Notes under the pieces: model-generated
Seen by the model: the letters and a program-made list of their open reading frames with translations, nothing else
Databases searched by the model: none
Told to the model about the DNA's origin: nothing
In this document: piece after piece, positions 7,652-13,455 of the stretch
Position numbering within the stretch: position 1 is the first letter of the stretch
Layout of the letters: each line of letters opens with the position of its first letter
DNA from: Planctomycetota bacterium
Lineage (GTDB): Bacteria > Planctomycetota > Phycisphaerae > Phycisphaerales > SM1A02
NCBI GenBank assembly: GCA_003671065.1
Contig: QWPU01000044.1
Coordinates: forward strand, 1-13,455
Direction of reading: 5' to 3'
Length of the DNA stretch: 13,455 nucleotides
Translations under genes and position numbers: made by a program

Positions 7652-8872
7652 ATGTCGTCGCCGCGAAAGACCATTCTCTTTACTGCGCTTGAACCGAGCG
7701 GTGATGCGCATGCCGCAAGCGTGATCGCGCACCTTGTTGCGAACTATCCAGAAGTTGAGGCGGTCGCATGGGGCGGTCCACGCATGGAAGCCGCTGGCGC
7801 GCGCATGCTTGGTCGCACTGCTGACGATGGCGTGATGGGCATCGTGAGCATGAACAAAGTGCTTGAAGTGAAGGCGCTGCACGACACGATTGTCGCTTGG
7901 GTGCGTGAGCATCCGGTGGCCGTGCACATGCCTGTTGACTCGCCGAGCGCGAACTATCCGCTCTGCGCGCGATTGAAACCGCTCGGTGCTCGCGTGGTGA
8001 ACCTGGTCGCGCCGCAATTGTGGGCGTGGGCGCCGTGGCGCATTGGCAAAGTGCGTCGGTTGAGCGATGTGTTGTTGTGTCTGCTGCCCTTTGAAGAAGA
8101 GTGGTTTCGTACGCGCGGCGTGGTTGCGAAGTATGTCGGTCATCCTGTGTTGTCGAAGCCGTTGGATGATGCGGTCATCGACGCGCAGGCTGCGCGATTA
8201 CCTGCAGGCGCGCCGCGAATCGTGTTGTTGCCAGGTTCGCGTTCGAGCGAAGTGCGCGCCAACAGCGCGTTGCTGGTCGAATCGTTTGCGCTCATCCGCG
8301 CGCGTCATGCGAATGCGCAGGCAGTAGTTGTCGCTTCAAACGCGGCGAACGCAGCGCATTTCGTGCAAGCGGTGGGAGGGAAACTTCCTGCGGCTGTGAC
8401 GATGATCACGGCGAGTGCGGAGGCAACGATTGAAGGCGCCATTCGTTGGAGCGAGCTCGCGCTGGCCGTCAGCGGCACGGTGAGCCTCGATTGCACGCGG
8501 CAAGCGACGCCAATGATTGGTGTGTATCGAGCGAATCGGCTCGCAGTGTGGACAGCGAAAATCGTCATCCGTTCGCCGCACTTGCTGCTGCCAAACATCA
8601 TCGCGGGCCGCACGATTGTGCCTGAGTTTGTGCCATATGCGGGTCGCGCGGCCACTATCGCCCAGCACGCCCTCGCGATTCTCGACGAGCCGAGTCGCCG
8701 AGGGCAGATGATTGCTGATCTTCGAGCCGTGGCGGCGATTTTCACCGATCGCGATCCCGCACCGATTTGCGCCGAAACCGTCGCTCGTGCGGCGCGTGGT
8801 GAAATGGTCACCAACGACACGCTTGATGAGATTGTGCGCAATGTCAGCACACCTAGAACGCAGAATGCGTAA
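7652..8872 (+). CDS. lpxB: lipid-A-disaccharide synthase
   Basis: A peripheral inner-membrane glycosyltransferase (GT19) that joins UDP-diacylglucosamine to lipid X to form the lipid A disaccharide. Visible family features are EPSGDAHAASVI (14-25), WGGPRMEAAGARML (40-53), GVMGIVSMNKVLE (60-72), APQLWAWAPWRIGKV (120-134), LPFEEEWF (145-152), YVGHPVL (161-167), LLPGSRSSEV (192-201) and SPHLLLPNIIAGR. The catalytic Asp98 and substrate-binding Arg201 of the E. coli enzyme correspond to Asp96 and Arg197 here, so it should be active. The usual D-x-P-D/G-F-N motif reads DSPSAN. The 406-residue length is slightly above the usual 380. ATG 7652 is chosen because the family begins just before the ILFTALEPSGD strand; the frame is open to 7589 but that extension is unlike LpxB. 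No other lpx genes are in the window. The SPFH gene follows after 71 bases. Confidence 0.94.
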   Translation: MSSPRKTILFTALEPSGDAHAASVIAHLVANYPEVEAVAWGGPRMEAAGARMLGRTADDGVMGIVSMNKVLEVKALHDTIVAWVREHPVAVHMPVDSPSANYPLCARLKPLGARVVNLVAPQLWAWAPWRIGKVRRLSDVLLCLLPFEEEWFRTRGVVAKYVGHPVLSKPLDDAVIDAQAARLPAGAPRIVLLPGSRSSEVRANSALLVESFALIRARHANAQAVVVASNAANAAHFVQAVGGKLPAAVTMITASAEATIEGAIRWSELALAVSGTVSLDCTRQATPMIGVYRANRLAVWTAKIVIRSPHLLLPNIIAGRTIVPEFVPYAGRAATIAQHALAILDEPSRRGQMIADLRAVAAIFTDRDPAPICAETVARAARGEMVTNDTLDEIVRNVSTPRTQNA

Positions 8873-8929
8873 ATTATCCCTTCGCGCGTTCGCACTGAGC
8901 GCTCGACATTTGCAGACCTTCACTCCTAT

Positions 8930-8934
8930 GGAGA
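8930..8934 (+). promoter_or_regulatory. Shine-Dalgarno site of the SPFH gene with stuttered start codons
   Basis: GGAGA lies nine bases before ATG 8944 and six before an in-frame GTG 8941. An out-of-frame ATGATGTGA at 8936-8944 would make a two-residue peptide whose stop overlaps ATG 8944. Either in-frame start gives the same protein to within one residue. Confidence 0.5.
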
Positions 8935-8943
8935 AATGATGTG

Positions 8944-11085
8944 ATGACGAATCTCTTTCAAAGTTGCACGCTCGCGCAAGCAGGAATCGCTGGCATTCCC
9001 GCGGCTCTCTGGATCGGCCTCACGATCTTCGTAGGCCTCATCGTGCTCTACTTCTTCGTCACGCGATGGGTCGTGAATGTCGGCTCGAGCGAAATCGCGA
9101 TTACCGAGCGACGCTTCTCAGGTCCCGCACTTCCCGCAGCGCGCGCGTTTGCCGCCAGGGGTGAAGTCGGCGTTCAAGCGGCGTATCTCACTCCAGGATT
9201 GCATGTGGTTCCGTGGCCGTTCGTGCGCGTAGTTGGCAAATTTGATTTCGTCACCATCGGCGCAAACGAACTCGGTGTCATCACTGCCGCCGACGGTGAA
9301 CCGATGCCTTCGGGCCGCATCTATGCCGAAGACAAAGGCGGCGAGTCGCATGACAACTTTCAAGATCCCGTTGCGTTTCTCAACAGCGGCGGTATTCGCG
9401 GAAAGCAATTGCGCTTCCTCACCAACGGCACCTACAAGATTCACCCATTGATTTTTCGCGTCGAGAAGATCGCAAAGACTGTCGTGCCACAAGGCGCGAT
9501 CGGTGTTGTCACTGCGGCTGACGGCGTTGCGCTTGATCAAGGTCAGTTGCTCGGCAAGAGCGTCGAAGGCCACGATTGCTTTCAAAAGGCTGAAATCTTC
9601 CTTACCCGCGGTGGACAAAAAGGACCGCAGATTCAGTTCCTGCGTCCTGGCACCTACAACATCTTCGCGGACATGTTCACCGTTGATCTGCAAGCAGCGA
9701 TCACTATCGGGGACGATCAGATCGGCATGGTGGAAGCGCGCGACGGCAAGCCGATGTCGAAAGAAGATGTTGTTGCGCCGACACCCGATGTTGGTTTGCA
9801 CAACAGTTACCAAGATGGTCAAGCGTTTCTCGACAGCGGTGGATTTCGCGGTCCGCAAGAGTCGGTGCTTCGGCCTGGCACTTATTATGTGAATCCCTAT
9901 TTGTTCTCGGTGATTCCTGCGCCGCTGACGATCGTGCGTCAAGGTGAAGTCGGTGTGCTCATTTCAAACATCGGCAGAGATCCGTCGACGCTTGCCAATG
10001 ATGATGATCTCAAAGCGGGTGCCTCGATGGCGCGCGGCGCGCATGACCCTGACGAGGCGCGCATGGATCACGGCGTGCGTACGCGCCATGTGGTGCCTGA
10101 TGGCTTCCGCGGCATTCAACGCAATGTGTTGGGGCCAGGCAAATACAACATCAATCCGCGCGCGTTCACTGTGATTCCGATTCCAACCACCACGCGCAGC
10201 GTTGAGTGGGGCGGCGGCGCAACCGACGCGAACTTCGATCCGTTTCAAGTCGTGAGCCACGACGGCTTCGAGATGAAAGTCGAAGTGCGTTGCCAGTATC
10301 GAATTCTTCCTGAGAATGCGCCGTATGTCGTGCAAAAGCTCGGCTCGATTGCTGATCTTGAAGCGAATGTGATTCATCCGCAAATCGACGGCATCTTCCG
10401 CGCGCAAGTGTCGAAGTCGCCAGCGATTTCCTATCAGCAGAATCGCGCCGAGGAGCAAACGGCTGCGGAACGCGCGGTGCGTGAAGATCTCGCGGGCTAC
10501 AAAGTTGAGGTGGTGAGCGTGATGATCACGAACATTCACTTGCCTGAAGCGCTGATGAAGACGACGCAAGAGAAGAACTTGGCGGAGCAGCGCAAGTCGA
10601 TGTTCGATGCGCAAGAGCAAGCGGAGAAGCGACGCATCGAGTTTCAGAAGACGAAGTCGCAAGCCGATCAACAAGAAACGCTCATTCGCGCGGAGGTCGG
10701 CATCCATATTGCCAAGCACGAAGCGTCGCAAGCGGAAGAGCGCGCGCGTGGAACCGCCGCGCAGATTCGCATCCAAGCGGAGGCGGAAGCAGGGCGCACA
10801 AAGCAAATCGGTGAGGCAGAAGCTGGCGTGATTCAGTCAAAGGGTCAAGCGCAGGCGGAGGCGTATCGCAAGCAGGTTGAGGCGCTCACCGCGCAAGGCG
10901 TCACGCTCGTCGAGGTCACCAAACTCATCGCGGGCGCAGGCCTGAAGATCACGCCAGACATGGTGGTCACCGGTGGTGGCGGTGGTGGTGATTCGAACTC
11001 TGGTCTCGTGCAATTGCTCCTTGCGAATATGGTGCGCGACAGTCGGATTTCTGTACCTGTAGCACCAGCCGCGCCGGTTGTGTGA
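8944..11085 (+). CDS. membrane-anchored SPFH/flotillin-like protein with N-terminal tandem repeats
   Basis: The 713-residue product belongs to the SPFH (stomatin/prohibitin/flotillin) superfamily, whose members form large membrane-bound oligomers. One membrane segment near residues 19-45 (AALWIGLTIFVGLIVLYFFV) follows a short start. A half repeat (about 73-104) and four repeats come next, near 105-177, 182-250, 255-326 and 331-413. Each has an IGVV.A.DG-like opening and a closing motif RG.Q...L.PGTY..NP..F.V; repeats 1-3 also share an H..FQ...FL..GG middle. The SPFH domain is about 414-540 (from VEWGGG through VVSHDGFEMKVEVRCQYR to ITNIHLPEALM). A long charged, Ala/Glu/Gln-rich coiled coil spans 540-660. 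A Gly-rich stretch (TGGGGGGDSNSG) and a VPVAPAAPVV tail end the protein. Flotillins and the YqiK group share the SPFH plus coiled coil, but the repeats are not usual there. Its partner and role are unknown. The gene may be read from the lpxB promoter. Confidence 0.9.
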   Translation: MTNLFQSCTLAQAGIAGIPAALWIGLTIFVGLIVLYFFVTRWVVNVGSSEIAITERRFSGPALPAARAFAARGEVGVQAAYLTPGLHVVPWPFVRVVGKFDFVTIGANELGVITAADGEPMPSGRIYAEDKGGESHDNFQDPVAFLNSGGIRGKQLRFLTNGTYKIHPLIFRVEKIAKTVVPQGAIGVVTAADGVALDQGQLLGKSVEGHDCFQKAEIFLTRGGQKGPQIQFLRPGTYNIFADMFTVDLQAAITIGDDQIGMVEARDGKPMSKEDVVAPTPDVGLHNSYQDGQAFLDSGGFRGPQESVLRPGTYYVNPYLFSVIPAPLTIVRQGEVGVLISNIGRDPSTLANDDDLKAGASMARGAHDPDEARMDHGVRTRHVVPDGFRGIQRNVLGPGKYNINPRAFTVIPIPTTTRSVEWGGGATDANFDPFQVVSHDGFEMKVEVRCQYRILPENAPYVVQKLGSIADLEANVIHPQIDGIFRAQVSKSPAISYQQNRAEEQTAAERAVREDLAGYKVEVVSVMITNIHLPEALMKTTQEKNLAEQRKSMFDAQEQAEKRRIEFQKTKSQADQQETLIRAEVGIHIAKHEASQAEERARGTAAQIRIQAEAEAGRTKQIGEAEAGVIQSKGQAQAEAYRKQVEALTAQGVTLVEVTKLIAGAGLKITPDMVVTGGGGGGDSNSGLVQLLLANMVRDSRISVPVAPAAPVV

Positions 11086-11162
11086 GTGCAATCTAACTTC
11101 GGAATTGAAAGCGTTCGCGCGCGTCCAACAACGCCGATCGCGTGTTGTTTCATGTAGACTTC

Positions 11163-12461
11163 GTGACCTCTCTCTCTCTCTCTAAGCAATTTCGCCCTTC
11201 AAACCACTTGTCGAGCACTCTGATGATCACCACTCTTGTTGCCGTCGCGATGAGCGCGCTCTTCACTCCGATTTCGTTCGCGTTCTCGCAAGATGCGGTG
11301 AAGCCTGCGGCAACGCCCGCCGCAACCAATCCGATCAAGATCGTTTCAAGCCTTCCTCGCACAGGCAGCGCCAACGCGCAAACCACAAGCATGGTCAACG
11401 GCATCAAGATGGCCATCAGTGAAGTCGGTGGCAAGATCGGCGCGCAAGAAATCATCTACGAAGACTGGGATGACGCCAGCGCGCAGCGCGGCAATTGGGA
11501 TCCCGCGATCGAAGCAGCCAATGCTGACAAGGCGATCAACGACGCGTCTGTGCTCGCATACATCGGGACATTTAATTCGGGCGCCGCGAAGATTTCGATG
11601 CCGCTGCTCAACAAAGTTGACCTCGTGATGGTGAGCCCCGCCAACACTGCACCAGCGCTCACGAAGGCTGGCTTTGGTGAAGCGAACGAGCCTGCGGTCT
11701 ATCGCCCGAGCGGCAAGGTGAGTTACTTTCGCGTGGTCCCAACCGACGATGTCCAAGGCGCCGTCGGTGCTGATTTCGCGAAGGAAATCGGCGGGACCAA
11801 AGTGTTTGTCCTCAATGACCGCGAGGTGTACGGCAAGGGCGTCGCGGGCGTCTTCGAAACACACGCGAAGAAGATCGGCCTCGAAGTTGTCGGCGTCGAA
11901 GGTGTTGACACCAAGGCTTCGAACTACAAGAGCATCGTCACCAAGATGAAGCAAGCGGGCGCTGATGTCGTCTACTTCGGCGGCACCACGCAAACGAATG
12001 CGGCGCAGATTGCCAAGGACATTGTGTCGGGCGGTTTGAAGGCGAAGTTCATCGTTCCCGATGGTTGCTACGAGCAGGCCTTCATTGAAGCCGCGGGCAA
12101 TCGCGCGCTTGAAGGTCACGCCTACATCACCTTCGGCGGGCGCGAACCGAAGGCGCTTGAGACGAAAGAAGGCAAGGCGTTCTACGAGCACTACAAGAGC
12201 ATGTACGGCGGCGAGCCTGAGGGCTACGCGGTGTACGGCTACGAAGCAGCGAAGGTTGTGTTGAGCGCTATGGATCGTTTGTCGAAGGCTGGCACGGAGC
12301 TCACGCGTGAGAATGTGCGCGCAGAGATCGCGAAGACCAAAGACTTCGTCGGCGCGCTGGGCACTTGGAGCTTTGATGCCAACGGTGACACCACCAATCG
12401 CACCATGAGTGTGAACACGGTCAAGAACGGCAAGTTCGAAACCGTGAAGGTCGTCGACTAA
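11163..12461 (+). CDS. ABC transporter substrate-binding protein, branched-chain amino acid type
   Basis: A periplasmic type I binding protein (Leu/Ile/Val-binding, Peripl_BP_6 class) that delivers a ligand to the permease encoded next. A signal peptide core MITTLVAVAMSALFTPISFA precedes the mature chain, which opens with a Pro/Ala linker and IKIVSSLPRTGSANAQ. Further on are the typical MVNGIKMAISEVGGKIG, AYIGTFNSGAAKISMPLLNK, MVSPANTAPALT, VVPTDDVQGAVGADFAKE, a KVFVLNDREVYGKGVA strand-helix unit and YFGGTTQTNAAQIAKD. The ligand is not fixed by sequence; LivJ/LivK-like is the best guess. The start is uncertain. GTG 11163 gives a basic n-region and 432 residues. GTG 11142 adds seven residues. 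ATG 11223 starts at the hydrophobic core (412 residues). A (CT)8 tract sits between the first two and the third. The livH-like gene follows in the same direction after 82 bases containing tandem repeats. Confidence 0.93.
   Translation: MTSLSLSKQFRPSNHLSSTLMITTLVAVAMSALFTPISFAFSQDAVKPAATPAATNPIKIVSSLPRTGSANAQTTSMVNGIKMAISEVGGKIGAQEIIYEDWDDASAQRGNWDPAIEAANADKAINDASVLAYIGTFNSGAAKISMPLLNKVDLVMVSPANTAPALTKAGFGEANEPAVYRPSGKVSYFRVVPTDDVQGAVGADFAKEIGGTKVFVLNDREVYGKGVAGVFETHAKKIGLEVVGVEGVDTKASNYKSIVTKMKQAGADVVYFGGTTQTNAAQIAKDIVSGGLKAKFIVPDGCYEQAFIEAAGNRALEGHAYITFGGREPKALETKEGKAFYEHYKSMYGGEPEGYAVYGYEAAKVVLSAMDRLSKAGTELTRENVRAEIAKTKDFVGALGTWSFDANGDTTNRTMSVNTVKNGKFETVKVVD
11168..11183 (+). repeat. (CT)8 dinucleotide tract at the start of the binding-protein gene
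   Basis: Eight uninterrupted CT units begin five bases after GTG 11163 and end 39 bases before ATG 11223. If translation starts at 11163 or 11142 the tract encodes Ser-Leu repeats and a one-unit change would shift the frame. If it starts at 11223 the tract is in the leader. Confidence 0.9.
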
Positions 12462-12466
12462 GCCGC

Positions 12467-12518
12467 GCTGAAGTCGTCCGCTGAAGTCGTTTGCTGAAGT
12501 CGTTTGCTGAAGTCGTGC
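12467..12518. repeat. 13-bp tandem repeat, four copies, between the livK-like and livH-like genes
   Basis: Four 13-bp units of GCTGAAGTCGTNN follow the stop codon of the binding-protein gene by five bases; only the last two bases vary (CC, TT, TT, GC). There is no dyad symmetry, so it is not an obvious terminator or processing hairpin. The unit resembles the last codons of the gene (GTGAAGGTCGTCGAC), which suggests local duplication. Confidence 0.95.
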
Positions 12519-12543
12519 ACGAGTTTGAATGAACGAGACCCGC

Positions 12544-13455
12544 ATGAGTGAATCCGAAGTCTTCATGCAGCAGGTCATTCTTGGCCTGAGCAACGGCATG
12601 ATCATCGCGCTCGTCGCTCTCGGCTACACGATGGTGTACGGGATCGTGGAGCTCATCAACTTCGCGCACGGCGATGTGTTCACGCTGGGCGGTTTCCTCT
12701 CGCTCACCATCGTCGGCGCGCTCACGGCTGCGGCGATCATTGATCCTGCCACGCTTGGTGATGTTTCTAATTGGCCGTTGCTGTTTGGTCTGGTGATTGC
12801 GGCGGGCGTCTTCTGTGGCGGACTGAACCTCGCCATCGATAAAGTTGTCTACAAACCGCTTCGTAGCGCGCCGAAACTCACGCAACTGGTGGCGGCTATT
12901 GGCGTGAGTTTCATCATCGTCAACATCGCGCTCTTCTGGGGCGGCGCACCGATGAAGGTGTTTGGCGGCGGGAATGCCGCGGCTGCGAGCAAGAATTTTC
13001 CTGAACTGCTTGAAGGCTCGAATCTGCTTGGCGAGCAGTCGAATGTGGTGCTGCGTCTTGAAGATGTCGCGGTCTTTGCGATCACAATTCCTCTGATGAT
13101 CGCGTTGACGATCTTCGTGAAGAAGTCGCGTCTCGGTCGCGGCATGCGCGCGACGGCGCAGAATCCGATCGCCGCGAAACTCATGGGCATCGATACCGAC
13201 AAGGTCATCAGTGTGACCTTTCTCATTGGTGGATTCCTTGCGGGTGCGGCGAGCGTGATGTGGTCGCTCTACAACAACACGATTTCGTTTCAGATGGGTT
13301 TTCGCGCGGGAATGGATGCGTTTACGGCGGCGGTGCTTGGTGGCATCGGCAGCATGCCTGGCGCAATGCTCGGTGGCGTGCTCATTGGTTTGATTCGCGC
13401 GATGAGTGACCAGTACATCGAAGCGCGTTGGACGAATGTCGTCGTCTTTGGCGTG
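12544..13455 (+). CDS. livH: ABC transporter permease, branched-chain amino acid type (LivH-like), cut by window end
   Basis: An inner-membrane channel subunit of a Leu/Ile/Val-type ABC importer. The first 304 codons are present and the frame is still open at the window edge; E. coli LivH has 308 residues, so little is missing. It aligns with LivH along its length: MSESEVFMQQVILGLSNGM start, ALVALGYTMVYGIVELINFAHGD (22-44), KPLRSAPKLTQLVAAIGVSF, the FVKKSRLGRGMRATAQNP segment and AKLMGIDTDKVISVTFLIGG, which form the loop contacting the ATPase, then MDAFTAAVLGGIGSMPGAMLGG. Several hydrophobic helices are evident. ATG 12544 gives MSESE, close to E. coli MSEQF; an in-frame ATG at 12529 adds five residues. 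It follows the binding protein, in the livK-livH order known from E. coli, so livM, livG and livF probably follow outside the window. Confidence 0.93.
   Translation, partial: MSESEVFMQQVILGLSNGMIIALVALGYTMVYGIVELINFAHGDVFTLGGFLSLTIVGALTAAAIIDPATLGDVSNWPLLFGLVIAAGVFCGGLNLAIDKVVYKPLRSAPKLTQLVAAIGVSFIIVNIALFWGGAPMKVFGGGNAAAASKNFPELLEGSNLLGEQSNVVLRLEDVAVFAITIPLMIALTIFVKKSRLGRGMRATAQNPIAAKLMGIDTDKVISVTFLIGGFLAGAASVMWSLYNNTISFQMGFRAGMDAFTAAVLGGIGSMPGAMLGGVLIGLIRAMSDQYIEARWTNVVVFGV

Noticed and set aside
9964..12605. Long minus-strand frames opposite the SPFH and livK-like genes
   Set aside because: Shadow frames of genes with clear family motifs.

Overview
The window looks like ordinary chromosome from a moderately GC-rich Gram-negative-type bacterium, most probably a planctomycete (Phycisphaerae-like). 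The clue for the phylum is inferential. The secreted protein at 1795-3273 ends in a WP...DP...LLYTYLGS...VLYARNGDG pattern that recalls planctomycete-specific secreted proteins. The flotillin-like protein has an unusual repeat-bearing architecture. A lipid A gene (lpxB) shows that an LPS-type outer membrane is made. No rRNA, tRNA, CRISPR array, transposase, phage or plasmid gene was seen.

Layout. 1-301 holds no convincing gene but carries six perfect-phase copies of a 12-bp tandem repeat. 302-1642 (-) is purD (purine synthesis). It is divergent, across 152 bases, from an unrecognised exported 492-aa protein (1795-3273, +), which is followed by trxB, thioredoxin reductase (3340-4347, +). trxB converges on a dicarboxylate/acidic amino acid symporter (4388-5734, -); the 40 bases between their stop codons are 13-bp repeats. 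Upstream of the symporter on the same strand, 30 bases away, is aspS (5765-7558, -), so the two probably form an operon. aspS is divergent from lpxB (7652-8872, +). A 713-aa membrane-anchored SPFH/flotillin-like protein follows (8944-11085, +). Then comes the start of a branched-chain (or related) amino acid ABC transporter: substrate-binding protein livK-like (11163-12461, +) and permease livH-like (12544 to beyond the window end, +). livM, livG and livF would be expected to the right.

How the genes fit together. Most are housekeeping: purine synthesis, redox, tRNA charging, lipid A. Two amino acid uptake systems are present, one next to the tRNA synthetase for its probable substrate.

The most interesting signals are four. 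(1) The SPFH protein has about four tandem repeats of roughly 70 residues before its SPFH domain and coiled coil, an order that recalls the eukaryotic major vault protein. (2) Short 12-13 bp tandem repeats occur just after several genes. (3) A (CT)8 tract lies at the start of the livK-like gene and could make its expression switchable by slippage. (4) Pyrimidine-rich leaders replace Shine-Dalgarno sites at purD and aspS. I see no clear evidence for a wholly new multi-gene system; the SPFH repeat protein is the best candidate for undescribed biology.
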